Part shown: positions 1 through 11,352 of the stretch, piece after piece
Numbering within the stretch: the stretch's first letter is position 1
How the letters are laid out: every line of letters starts with the position of its first letter
Source of the DNA: Litsea cubeba
Lineage: Eukaryota > Streptophyta > Magnoliopsida > Laurales > Lauraceae
NCBI GenBank assembly: GCA_012931725.1
Contig: CM022948.1
Location: 76,404,780-76,468,779, forward strand
Length of the DNA: 64,000 nt
Direction of reading: 5' to 3'
Translations under genes and position numbers: made by a program
The notes under the pieces: generated by a model
Told to the model about the DNA's origin: nothing
The model's database searches: none
The model's input: only the letters and a program-made list of their open reading frames with translations

Positions 1-235
1 TCACTTGTTCCGCACCGTCCGCCCTTTGATGTGGTTTTGTTTTATTTGCAAATCACATGCGATTCATTCTACCACCCCCTCACATGTGAAAATTAAATCT
101 GAGTACGAAAATAATACCTTTTTACACATCAAAATTTCACATGTGATGCGTAAATGACTTCAACCAAACATTAAGATGTGTAAATGATTCACATGAGTTA
201 TTTACATACGTAAATGCTCTCAACCAAACAACCCC
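1..235. mobile_element. Right end of a Tourist-like MITE (partial)
   Basis: The segment ends in CCAAACAACCCC followed by TAA. Read on the other strand this is GGGGTTGTTTGG, the usual start of PIF/Harbinger Tourist-type MITEs, which insert at TAA/TTA. Words such as CACATGTGA and GTAAATGA recur inside it. The left end is outside the window, so the call rests on one terminus only. Confidence 0.35.
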
Positions 236-511
236 TAAAAGAATTGTATATGGATAACTCTTGACCTCTCATTGTTAACCATTACTCTGATAATTCAGTA
301 GTTTTTGTCATCGCCATTAATGATTTTATGCTCTTTTCGGTTATTTCAATTAGCAGAAGAATTTAAATCGAGGGTTGCATTTTCTGCTTGGATTGGATAT
401 TTGGACTGTGCGTGCTCTTTTGGGATAAGGGTTTTCTCATGTCACACATAGAAGCTAGGGACCTCGTTTATACTTTCGTCTTGGGCCACATATTGTCTTG
501 AGACGGCCCTG
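236..511. other. Unassigned single-copy flank
   Basis: There is no open reading frame of note and no recognised repeat. This stretch lies just left of the tandem duplication and has no counterpart left of copy B, which helps place the duplication border. Confidence 0.4.
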
Positions 512-3500
512 ATAAGAGCGATAGGTTTCTTAGGCCTCCACTTCATGGAATCCAACTACATCTCCATATAGCAACATCGTTACCATTACCGATAACATAG
601 CCAACCTTGGGAATTTATAAACTAAATCCCTTCATTAAAGGGATTCGTTCGGACGGTATTTTGCTTTAAGAATTTTAGAACAAAAAAGATATTCATATCA
701 TAAAATTAAACATTGGTATGGTCGAGTCAACTGATATAACTAATGTGTTTCTACTAAAAAGTGGCAGCATAAATATACCCTAAAAGAAAAACAATTCATA
801 TTTTAAATAATGATATGGTTAATTTATTACACTCCTTCAAGTCAAGACTACTCTTCCATTGAAAGGAAAAAAAAAAAAAACGGGATGCTAATCTTTTTTA
901 CATGATTATCGTAGAAAAATAATAATAATAAATGCATGTCAGTTTGTGCACGTGGGTAGGTCAGGTCACACAAAAGATCCTACAAACCCCTGAAAGGCTG
1001 AAGATCTCTCCCAAGTCCCACCTACGACAGGTGTGACGACAACACAATACACAAGTCAATGTACAAGTATTTATTATTGAAACTGCTCTAGATGGATGAC
1101 ACCAACACCACTTCGTATCGTATCTAATCTTTGTTTCTATACTATAATGGTATGCTTTTTGTCGTGCATTTCGTGAGCCTCCTGACGAACCTCGTGACAT
1201 CATCCAAACTGAATTTGTTGTATCCATATTCCATACCTTGTAGCTCGCAAACTTCCGGTTTCAAATTTGTAGACACGGCTGTTTCTTTGCTTGAATTTAA
1301 AGAAGTCTTGTCTTTTGTGATTTTTGACTTCTTTTAACATGGTGGGAGTTTTAGTTTTTTTTTTTTTACTTGAACATGTAGAAATTCCACTAAAAAATAA
1401 AGTGGTTTGAAACTTAAGACTTCGTCTAGACAAAAGATATTTTTTAGATGGTTTGGATTCTGAAATTTTTTTGAAGAAATATGGCATTCGTAAATATGGG
1501 CGACAGTGTTGGTAGGTGGGCCTCTAGGATAAGTTTCAAAAACTTTTGACCCACTTGATGCAGGGATCAGCTATTCAAAAGGCTACAAATCCAATTCAGG
1601 ATCCATGTTCTCAATCTCAGCCATCATGATCAGTAAATAACTCTATATAGAAGATAGAAAACAGCAACTAACAAGCAACAAATAAATTTACAACATACAA
1701 GGAAGTAGATTATACCTTTAGAGCTGGATTGTGCTCTAATAGAGAAGTTGCATCTCTTTCTTTGATGATGAAACTATTTCACGTATCAAACTAAAATCTT
1801 CAAGACCTCTTGATCTTCAACACTATGACCCGTATCAGATTCTCTTTTTCTCAAAAAGATGGTGGGATCTCCAAGAAAAAACTATTAGGAACTTAAAGGA
1901 TGAACTAGAAAAATAACTAGAAGAGGGAAAGGAGAAAGACCATGTGCAACTCTTGCACAAAGGTGTGGGACGTCCAACTCTTGGACCTCAAAACCCCTGG
2001 GCATGAATCCCTATGGGATTATTGCATTAGGTATGCAACACCTCCTCTTCTCCTTTTATAGCTTTTGCAAGCCCCACTTAATAATTTATATTAGAAGTCT
2101 TACTTCCATAAAAATTTGTAAGTTTCTCTTCTTTTACTAATTTAAATAGAATCTTACTTCCACAATAATTAGTAACTTACCATATCATAATTAGAAGTCT
2201 CACTTCAAATATGATTAGTAACTTTCTAATTAAAATAGAAGTCTCACTTCTACTAAAATTAGTAACTTACTATTACCACTATTAGAAGTCTCACTTCAAA
2301 TAGAAATAGTAACTTTCCTTTTAGAGTTCAACTAGAATTAGTATCTTAATAATTGGGCTAGCGTGGGGACCACTAGGGATTTCTTAGAAAGCCGTCTCCA
2401 ATTAGGATTCGCGACCCCACATCTCATGTGTAATCCGGGCCCACAGTTAATTGCAAATAACTCCACTATATAAATGCAATTGAACTCTAGTCTTAGGAAT
2501 ATTACATAGAAGACCATAAACTTTCACATTACCACAAGTAGGCCCCTTTATCAATATCCATGGATCAATTGGACATGTCTTCCAAACTTAGATCCATATC
2601 TTATTATCTTTGAGCCCCAATTAATTATAATGATCATAGGTACCTTTCCAATTAACTCTTAATCGGAATGGGCGCGCACTTACCAATGATAAATCCATTA
2701 ATTGACACAAGGGGATATTAGAGATAGATTTCATCTTGACCATTGAATGTTCTCACAGCTCTACTACCACATACTCAAATCACCAAGGTGTTGACCTACA
2801 GTTGGCCTCACTCATTGGTGACTCAAAGCAAATGAATAGATAGAAACTTAAGTTCATTAATGTCTCGGGATTGAGAGCTTACTGCTAGGGAATTATGAGA
2901 GCAGACCTTAAAGTAAAGACAGTGTTTATAAGGTGCTTCTCATAGTCCTTCAATACATCCAATGTACCAGCACTATGATCCAGAATCTTCCATTCTGATG
3001 ATCGAGACAAATCACACTATCTCATAGTGATCAAAGTGTTGCAACCTTGTCAGATGAGATGTCCAATCTCATCACTGGTTGTGAAGATGTTTAAGTATAA
3101 GATTTGTTACACATGTTTCTCTGTATGTGGATCTCATCCATACACATGTGTTACATCTAACATACTTGCGGACTCCGGTTCATCTCATGAACAATCATTT
3201 CATTCATATTGGTTATATGCAAGTATATAATAAATCACAATTCATCTCATGAAAGGAAAGCATAAATATATATAATCAATTTATTATATCATCTACTGGA
3301 TTGAGTCCATAAAACTAACAGACATACCATCACATCATGTCAAAAACATGCCAACACCTCAAATTCATATCGAGTTTTCTTAGAAAGAAATTAATTTTAT
3401 TGATTAGCGGAGGAGGTGGCAATCTACGACCGAAAATGAGTCACCCTCCTAATCAGGAAATTTTACGTTGTGCTGACAATTTTCCTGTTGAGATTGAGAT

Positions 3501-4390
3501 TAGAGTAACAACAATTTTCAATTGGAATAATAAGTGGGCTGAATTCGAGTCGGGTTTGTACCTGCTACTCTGTCTATCAAGCAGGTGCAAATTTGATCAA
3601 AGTCAATTGGCATCCCAATAGTGTCTTTTTTTCTTTATTAAAAACACAAATCATGCACTCTAATCCACTAAATGATGTTTCGAACCAGCTGAACTAACCA
3701 TCAGGGGACCAAACTATTATTCTAGAGTTATTATTGATTTTGGTCGGAATTTATAACAGATGGATGAAAAAGTTGTGAACTAAAAACCAACGACTAAAAG
3801 AGTAAACCCAATAAAAAATCGCGTTTCTTCCCTGATCTTTATTTTCAATATCATTAGATCAAATTTCTAATATAATAACAATTGGTAAAAAGAAATGACG
3901 GCCTCTAGCTGTCTATGGTAAGAGACTGTAGTTCTTACCTGGTTACTCAGGATTCCAACCTGAATAGTCACATTTCCTCACCCAATGACTATCATACCTC
4001 TCCCACGGGCTCCCTTACCTCATCTTAAGACTCGGTAAAAAATATCAACTGGTAAAAAGTAAGAATTTTTTTAATGCTTAGGTGCTTTGAACATGGATAA
4101 CTCCTTTAAAAATGGATCCATCAATGGTTGTTTTAAATGAGGAGTGAGAACAGGTAGTTGATGCCCTGGCTAAGCTAAATTTCACTAGATTCACAACTTT
4201 TCACATGAACCTCTCAGCAGCTGCGTTTGATGCTTATGTTTCAGAAAGTAAGGATCCAAGGGATCACTGGTTAGTCCATCTCCAAACCCCTTGCTTTAAG
4301 GACTCCTCAGAGCCCCAAGGATTCGAAGGTACCACCATTTTCTGTAGCTTTGTAATGGACCTTGTCACTTGCTTTCTGTTTTATGGTACT
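512..4390. other. Repeat-rich upstream block without a recognisable gene
   Basis: All reading frames here are short and show no recognised domain. The block includes a CACGTGGGTAGGTCAGGTCACAC-like motif near 950, the degenerate tandem repeats at 2091-2330, and long AT-rich tracts that look like old LTR sequence. It is duplicated almost unchanged in copy B. A frame at 4205-4390 (repeated at 30251-30440) encodes a peptide starting MNLSAAAFDAYVSE. It has no family I recognise and could be a decayed exon or a LINE tail. Confidence 0.45.
2091..2330. repeat. Degenerate tandem repeat, about 46-50 bp period, five units (copy A)
   Basis: Units follow the pattern ATTAGAAGTCTCACTTC, then 12-15 AT-rich bases, then ATTAGTAACTT. 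Five imperfect units are visible. The array has the same unit number in copy B at 28115-28365, so it predates the duplication. No function is evident; it probably lies in an old LTR. Confidence 0.6.
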
Positions 4391-4409
4391 GCCAGTGTGA
4401 CGCCCCGGA

Positions 4410-4452
4410 GTCCCACATCGACTATAGAGAGGAAAGTGATTGGGATTATATG
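4410..4452 (+). promoter_or_regulatory. snRNA-type promoter motif (USE plus TATA) in left terminus
   Basis: GTCCCACATCG at 4410-4420 matches the plant snRNA upstream sequence element consensus RTCCCACATCG exactly. Twenty-six bases later is TATATG (4447-4452). This spacing is close to that of U6-type promoters and about one helical turn shorter than in Pol II snRNA genes. Start would fall near 4475. Whether it is active is not known. Confidence 0.5.
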
Positions 4453-4475
4453 TAGAGCTTACACCCTTACCTAGC

Positions 4476-4548
4476 ATGAGGCCTTTTGATGGGTTGAGGC
4501 CCATCAGAAGCAAAACCGTGAGGCCAGTGGGCCAAAGCGGACAATATC
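4476..4548 (+). ncRNA. Candidate structured RNA downstream of the USE/TATA motif
   Basis: The block starts ATGAGGCC about 29 bases after the TATA box. Bases 4483-4493 can pair with 4500-4510 (11 pairs, one G-U, 6-base loop). Bases 4522-4525 pair with 4530-4533. AAAGCGGACAATATC follows. The same layout with different stem sequence appears at 38608-38673. A TTTT run at 4484 would stop ordinary Pol III early, which argues for Pol II or for no transcript at all. This is an inference from the sequence only. Confidence 0.25.
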
Positions 4549-4631
4549 ATGCATGGGTAAGGGGTGGGGCGTTACAAATGATCCCAATCACTTTCCTCTC
4601 TATAGTCGATGTGGGACTCCGGGGCGTCACA

Positions 4632-5062
4632 TTCCATGTTTGATCCATCATCCAGGAGTCAAAAAGGGAGCAGGCGGTAGTTGGAATAATAAGATTCATC
4701 ACAGAACCGAGTTCTGTGTTTGTATCTCTACATGTAGTAGAGATAAAAGAAAGGAACGAATGATAGGTGACTTGATGATGGATGATGTCATCATAGGTGA
4801 TGTTGGTACAGGAATAGATGGAGATGACGTGTAAAGTGAGGAGGGTGGTAATGTTTGCCTTGGATATGCATTAGGAGAGAGACACCTTTTTGTTTATAAA
4901 ATATTATAAGTTTGAGGTGACCTTGCCCATAAGTTTTTTTTATAAGTTGAAAAGTTCTGTGTGTGTGAGTGTGTGTTGACCTGGGCCCAATTTTTAATGA
5001 GGGAACCATGTGTCTATGACAGAACATAAAGATGTTAGCATTATGGAATTTGAGATTAGGGC
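4632..5062. other. Non-coding interior of the composite element
   Basis: No protein domain is seen. A short GTGTGTGTGAGTGTGTG tract lies near 4960. The region links the 236-bp terminal unit to the inverted LTR piece. Confidence 0.4.
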
Positions 5063-6357
5063 CTAATTATGCTATAAACCCAATTATAAAGAATTGAATT
5101 TGGAAAATATTATAAATGGAATCCTTAGGTTTTCTAAAATTATATATTATGGTTATTATTTGCAAATTAATATTTAAATGATATCTTTGGTTTTTTAATG
5201 TGATAAATTTATATTTTTGGGAACTAATAATCGAATCATTGGACTGAGTAAATATCGTCTGGGCACACGGTATCTTACTAACATGAGGTTTAGTGCTTTA
5301 TATAACCTCGAGAAAATCCTAGTGGATTTAAGTTCAACCCATCTCTATTGGAAAATCCTTAATTGGATTTATGCACCATTAATTTAGAATGGATGCGTTG
5401 ATCTTTTATCTATTAGAGATTCCAGTGGTTGTTGGGTACGAAACCTTATGTTTAACCTTAGGATTGGTTTGTGATTATTATTTGACCTTCGCATGCATAT
5501 ATATATGTTGATTTAGGATATCCATTTCTTTAGATGCACACCCTATGTGTTATGGACTATAAGTGGCTTGGCAAATTCTGTATTATGATATGAATGTAGA
5601 ATGGCCAGCACTTATCTTGACTTAGGATTCTTGTGTCGGAGCATTATTATTCGAGTCTATATGTATATCTGTTTTCCTTTATGTTGGTCATTTTTGAACG
5701 ACTGCAGCGTCTTATGGAAGGTTGATCACCGATGTGTCCGGATCACTTATAATCCGCTATGAATGTGAACAGGTTATCCTGATTTTTGTTATTGATCGGT
5801 TGACCACCGACGTTATGGACGGGCTTTCCCGATTATGTAGGTTGACCACCACCAAGGGGACACTTGTCTCCGTGTGAATCTTATTGCCCCATTTGTTTTA
5901 TTTGGATTTATGTCCTACGTTCATTCGTGTATATCTTCACCTTTGCTTCTATCTGCTCACACTTGTCTATATTCTTCTCGTCATGATATTTAATTTTGAA
6001 TTATGATTATGTTCTTGCTATTTACTTTGTAATATTTGGTGCATAGGTACCGAGCCCTACTTTACCGAGGAAACGGAGGAGGATCAAACGTTTCAAACGT
6101 TTGAGCCAACTGACGAACCTGAGTGGGACGCCGGGGACGGTTTCGGAGCCGTTTGAACCTACTTTAGAGAGAACGTCATCGTAGTAATTTCTTAGATGAA
6201 CTTTCCTCAATGATAAACCTTTCTTAGTAATTGTTTTATTTATTTTTGCAACTTGAATTATTATGTTTATTTGATTTTCATGATGGTTCATTACTTTGAA
6301 TACCAATTGAATATAGCTTCCGTTGCATTTAATGAAATTTATTTTGACTCACCACAT
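5063..6357 (+). repeat. Left arm of a 1.3 kb inverted repeat (gypsy LTR piece)
   Basis: This arm is the reverse complement of 6489-7797 with scattered substitutions and small indels. Anchors are GGTACCGAGCCCTACTTTA near 6047 against its complement near 6795, and CGCATGCATATATATATG near 5490 against its complement near 7350. The spacer is about 130 bp. The right arm is the inner half of a gypsy LTR, so this arm is a second copy of that LTR region in the opposite direction. Confidence 0.8.
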
Positions 6358-6423
6358 GTTGAAATTTTATGTGGGTCCACTTTTGGAAGCTTGTGTTGTA
6401 TTAAACACGGGAATTTGACCAAC

Positions 6424-9171
6424 TGTCACGTCCCCAAAATAAGAATTGGGGAAAAACGTGAAAATTAAAATTTTAAATTCAAATTGAAATGTGGTGAGTC
6501 AAAATAAATTTCATTAAATGCAACGGAAGCTATATTCAATTGGTATTCAAAGTAATGAACCATCACGAAAATCAAATAAACATAATAATTCAAGTTGCAA
6601 AAATGAATAAAACAATTACTAAGAAAGGTTTATCATTGAGGAAAGTTCATCTAAGAAATTACTACGATGACGTTCTCTCTAAAGTAGGTTCAAACGGCTC
6701 CGAAACCGTCTCCGGCGTCCCACTCAGGTTCGTCAGTTGGCTCAAACGTTTGAAACGTTTGATCCTCCTCCGTTTCCTCGATAAAGTAGGGCTCGGTACC
6801 TATGCACCAAATATTACAAAGTAAATAGCAAGTACATAATCATAATTCAAAATTAAATATCATGACGAGAAGAATATAGACAAGTGTGATCATATAGAAG
6901 CAAAGGTGAAGATATACACGAATGAACGCATGACATAAATCCAAATAAAACAAATGGAGCAATAAGATTCACACGGAGACAAGTGTCCCCGTTGTGGGTG
7001 GTCAACCCTACATAATCGGGAAAGCCCGTCCATAACGTCGGTGGTCAACCGATCAATAAACAAAAATCAGGATAACCTGTTCACATTCATAGCGGATTAT
7101 AAGTGATCCGGACACATCGGTGATCAACCGTCCATATACGATCTGCAGTCGTTCAAAAATGACCAACATAAAAGAAAACATATATACATAATAGACCCAA
7201 ATAATAATGCTCCGACACAAGAATCCTAAGTCAAAATAAAGTGCTGGCCATTCCACATTCATATCATAATACAGAATTTGCCAAGCCACTTTATAGTCCA
7301 TAACACAATAGGGTGTGCATCTAAAGGAATAGATATCCTAAATCAACATATTATATATATGCATGCGAAGGTCAAATAATAATCACAAACCAATCCTAAG
7401 GTTAAACATAAGGTCTCGTACCCAACAACCACTGGAATCTCTAAATAGATAAAAGGTCAACACATCCCTTCTCAATCAATGGTGCATAGACCCAATTAAG
7501 GGTTCTCCAATAAAGATGGGTTGAGCCTAAATCCACTAGGATTTCTCCGAGGTCATACAAAGCACTAAACCCCACGTTAGTAATATACCGTATACCCAGA
7601 CGGTATTTACTTGGTCCAATTATCCAATTAATAAAGTTCAAAAGTATAAATTTAACACATTAAAATCAAAGATATCATTTAAATATTAATTTGCAAATAA
7701 TAACCTTAATGTATAATTTTAGAAAACCTAAGAATTCCATTTATAATATTTTTCCAAACTCAAGTCTTTATAAAATAGACCCAAGGGTATAATTTGGTTT
7801 CATTAAAACTACAATGAGTTTTTTTTTTTTTTAATTTTAATATCATAGTGGATAAGATAATAAATGCCCCCATTGTGCTAAAAGTTACATGGTTCCTTAT
7901 CCCAAAACAAATCCAGGAAATCACCATTCTCCCTTCTTTATTTCTAACTAAAGTCAATGTCAATGGGATTGCATCATCAGGTCATCTGTACTCTCCCTCC
8001 TTTATTTCATTTCAATACCCATACAAGCCATAACCGTCCCTGCATGCCCACTTCATTACACTTCATTACAGAACCCATTCATGGAATGAGAAGGCTACAC
8101 GTCCAAGGGGTGTATGGATAGTGGGCCCCACTTATTAAGAACCCAAGATGGGTGTATTCTCCAAGGTCGCCCAGGCATGTTTGCCCCTCTGATCAGACCA
8201 GATCTGTGATCATGAGATAAAACAATGAATCTCACCACATGATTCAAGACACAAAGGTAATCTCAACAGAGGGTTGCATTCTGCAACATATGTCCATCGG
8301 GCTTAGTCCATCAGGGACATCTGGACGGTGGACCACACTGCGCCCAGTCCCAAAACAACCTCACCACCCATCTAGTTCGCCCGCCATGTTTGGCTACAGG
8401 AACGGACCAGATCTGTCCACGGCCCACATCAAGATTAAATAAAAGAAAGTAGAGTAAATCAAACCTTAGGGCATAAAAGGGGTTTCTACATGCATCTAAC
8501 ACTAGAATCAACGAGAAACACAAGCATTAAATTTACAAATTATGGTTAAGTACTTGCCTTTCACCGGGGTTGAACAAAAACACAGATCCTAACCAATACC
8601 CAATCCGAGATGACCGGGGCGCTCGATCACAATCCTATCGCCAATCTGACATAAGAGATGGAAAAGAAATGCCCAAATGAGCAGATCTATTATAACCCTA
8701 CCCAAACCTAACATTGGAAAAGAAGAAGATAACCCAAGAGTATAGATTTACTTCTCTAATGGCTTGAGGAGAGGGTTACCTGAGATAAGAAGGTCGAACC
8801 AAGAATGATGGTATCCTCTGATCTTGATTCTGATGGCTAGATCTCAAAGCTGGTATGGCTTGGGATGCTGAAAAGAGGAAGAAGAAGACGAACGATCGGG
8901 ACAGGAATAGTTGCAGAGGAAGAGATAAGGATGTGCATTCGTAATAAGAGGATAAGGTTAAGAGAATAATGGCTTAAGTCATTGGGTCGGGTCAAACTGC
9001 GGGTCAGGACATCTACCCATTAACCCAACTCACCAAGTCCACGCATCTAATCTAACGTGTGCCCCACTTAATCCTAACCACTTAAATAACTAAAATACAT
9101 TTCAATTAAAATAATAATAATATCTAATAAAAAAATAATAAATATATAATAGGTGGGACCGGGATCTTACA
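6424..9171 (-). mobile_element. 3' LTR of a Ty3/gypsy (Tekay/Del-type) element
   Basis: On the minus strand it begins TGTAAGATCCCGGTCCC, directly after a purine tract (GGGGGGAGAA, plus strand 9172-9181), and ends GGGGACGTGACA at 6424. TG/CA ends, a polypurine tract on the pol side and a 2.7 kb length fit a chromovirus LTR of the Tekay/Del kind. No matching 5' LTR in the same direction is present in the window. Confidence 0.7.
6489..7797 (-). repeat. Right arm of the 1.3 kb inverted repeat
   Basis: This arm pairs with 5063-6357. It lies wholly inside the gypsy LTR at 6424-9171. The head-to-head arrangement could fold into a long hairpin in DNA or, if transcribed, in RNA. Confidence 0.8.
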
Positions 9172-9210
9172 TTCTCCCCCCCTTAGGATATTTGGTCCTC
9201 CAAATAAAAA

Positions 9211-10444
9211 TCATACCTCTGGAAGAAGAAACGGATACAACTTCCTCACTTGGTCCCGAAGTTCCCAAGTGGCTTCTCGAGGACTACTGGTGCTCCCACT
9301 GGACTTTCACCCAATGTATTGTCCGAGTCCTGAGAATTTGCTCCTTTGTGTCGATGATCTGAGACTGGTCGCTCCACATAGGTAACATCTGGCTGCAATT
9401 CCAATGGCTCATAGTGCAACACGTGCAACGGGTCTTTGATATACTTTTTCAACATTGAGACATGAAAAACATTATGCACCGCTGACAACTCTGCGGGTAA
9501 AGCCAATCTGTAAGCAACTTCTCCAATTCTTTCCAAGATCTCGAATGGGCCTATATATCTCCGAGATAACTTGCCTTTTTGCCCAAATCTCGATGTTCCT
9601 CGCGTCGGTGAAACCTTAAGAAATACATGCTCACCAATTTCAAACTGAAGATCTCTTCTCTTCATGTCTGCATAACTCTTCTGCCGGCTTCTAGCAATTT
9701 TCAACCGATCATGAATTTGCTTCACTTGCTCACTGGTATCACTAACAATAGATGGGCCATGAAAACTTCTGACACCTATCTCTTCCCAACAAATTGGGGT
9801 TCTGCATCTACGGCCATACAACGCTTCGAATGGTGCCATACCGATACTAGAGTGATAACTATTATTGTATGCAAACTCGCATAATGGGAGACTCTTCTGC
9901 CAGTCCTTCCCAAACTCAAGGACGCAAGCTCGCAACATATCTTCCAGTGTCTGATTAGTCCTTTCAGTTTGACCGTCGGTCTGAGGATGATACGCTGTAC
10001 TGAAATTCAACTTCGTGCCCAAAGCTGCCTGAAGTTCTGTCCAAAATCTGCCCAAAAATCTAGGATCTCTATCTGATACAATCGATAGAGGGACACCATG
10101 AATTATGACAACCTTCTCCATATACATTCTAGCTAACTCATCTCGAGGTGTCTTCATGTTCATCGGTAAGAAATGTGCCACTTTCGTCAATCTGTCTACT
10201 ATCACCCAGATACTATCTTTGTTATGCATCGATGGCAACCCAGAGATAAAATCCATCGTTATGTGTTCCCATTTCCAATCTGGCACTTCCAATTGTTTTA
10301 AAAGTCCTGGGGGTTGCTTCCGTTCTGCCTTTACTTGCTGACACACCAAGCATCTTGCTGTAAATCCTGCTACTTCCTTCTTCATGTTATTCCACCAATA
10401 ATGATTACGCAGGTTCTGGTACATCTTTGTACTGCCTGGATGAA
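9211..10444 (-). pseudogene. Ty3/gypsy integrase plus chromodomain fragment
   Basis: The minus-strand frame keeps the C-terminal half of a chromovirus pol. It begins in the middle of the H2C2 zinc finger (HPGSTKMY, then CLVCQQVK). The integrase core shows ITMDF, VSDRDPRF and YHPQTDGQTERTNQ, and so the catalytic D-D-E residues. A GPFEILERIG segment and a chromodomain start (DVTYVERPVS) follow. The first zinc-finger histidine, RNase H, RT, protease and gag are missing. The chromodomain is broken: after VERPVS the expected frame continues one base off, then shifts again, and reaches its natural stop at 9211 rather than 9246. The open frame begins inside the terminal inverted repeat, giving about 36 foreign residues ahead of HPG. 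Confidence 0.85.
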
Positions 10445-10540
10445 GATATTGTCCGCTTTGGCCCACTGGCCTCACGGTTTTGCTTCTGATGGGCCTCAAC
10501 CCATCAAAAGGCCTCATGCTAGGTAAGGGTGTAAGCTCTA

Positions 10541-10583
10541 TATATAATCCCAATCACTTTCCTCTCTATAGTCGATGTGGGAC
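10541..10583 (-). promoter_or_regulatory. snRNA-type promoter motif in right terminus
   Basis: On the minus strand GTCCCACATCG (complement of 10573-10583) is followed after exactly 26 bases by TATATA. It points into the element and towards the integrase fragment. The conserved downstream block ends at 10445, at the gypsy junction. Confidence 0.5.
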
Positions 10584-10692
10584 TCCGGGGCGTCACAGCC
10601 AGTGCCCATAAAAGAACCTTATAACGGTTTCCCAACATTCAAATAAATAGTAACTCTCATCTCAACAGTATACTTCCGAACTAAAAAGAGTA

Positions 10693-10837
10693 GGGAAATT
10701 TTATATGCACCCCTAAAAGTGCTGAGCACACCCACATCCCTCGATCTATGAACAGTGATTAAACAGTGATTAAATTACTGTTCATAGAGGGATGTGGGTG
10801 TGCTCAGCAATAAGGGAGGGTGCATATAGAATTTCCC
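10693..10837. mobile_element. Mutator-like MITE, 145 bp, TSD AAAAGAGTA
   Basis: The ends are GGGAAATTTTATATGCACCC and the complement of GGGAAATTCTATATGCACCC. The whole element folds on itself (CTGAGCACACCCACATCCCT with its complement) around a short ACAGTGATTAA repeat. AAAAGAGTA occurs on both sides (10684-10692, 10838-10846) but once in copy B near 30526-30534. The 9-bp TSD is typical of Mutator-like elements. Confidence 0.85.
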
Positions 10838-11352
10838 AAAAGAGTATTGTAAGTCAAAACAGATCAAATTCCTACCCGCACTACAATGAGCTTTGCCATG
10901 ACGCAATCTTCCAGCATTTCGTAATGCTGCGTACCAACTGATGCAAACTCTGAAACGAAACCCCCCACAATAAGTCTCTGGTGCTTTTGGTAAAGTTTCA
11001 CACTGAGAGGAGCTTGGCAGTCAAATTTATCTATAAAACACATGAATTTATTATATTCATTCTATTCACACATTTTATAGTTAACAAATGTGATACTCTT
11101 TTCAAGTGGCATCAGAGTGAAATTTGGCAATGACCCAGAGAAGAAAAGGCATAAATTTTATGCAGTTTAGATTTTTCATATGTAGGCCTCCTGAGGAAGC
11201 TAAATAAAAAATAAAAAACTCATGAGTCTTGAGCATTATGAGGGTCCTGCTCTTCCTCATTTATCCGTTCGTTGGGGGCCAGGGAGAAATATTTAAATGG
11301 ATCTCTCTTATTGCCCTCTCCTATCTTTCAAAGAATTCAAGATGTATATGTA

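Larger units (their letters stand above)
4396..4631. repeat. 236-bp terminal unit with 50-bp inverted ends
   Basis: The unit starts TGTGACGCCCCGGAG and ends with its reverse complement CTCCGGGGCGTCACA; about 50 bp pair at the two ends. Its first 153 bases (4396-4548) recur inverted at 10445-10597, with a TATATG to TATATA change. It looks like a complete short terminal-repeat unit, of which the right end of the element keeps only part. Each copy carries an snRNA-type promoter motif. Confidence 0.75.
4396..10597 (-). mobile_element. 6.2 kb composite element with 153-bp terminal inverted repeats and TSD GCCAG
   Basis: The matching site in copy B (about 30440) is uninterrupted and has a single GCCAG; here GCCAG flanks both ends (4391-4395, 10598-10602). 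The ends are TGTGACGCCCCGG and its complement, so the element begins TG and ends CA. Inside, in order, are a 236-bp unit, a non-coding stretch, a 1.3 kb inverted LTR piece, a complete gypsy 3' LTR and the 3' end of a gypsy pol gene, both on the minus strand. There is no transposase. A 5-bp TSD with TG/CA ends fits integrase-type insertion, while long inverted ends fit a foldback element. Which one moved it is not resolved. Confidence 0.8.
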
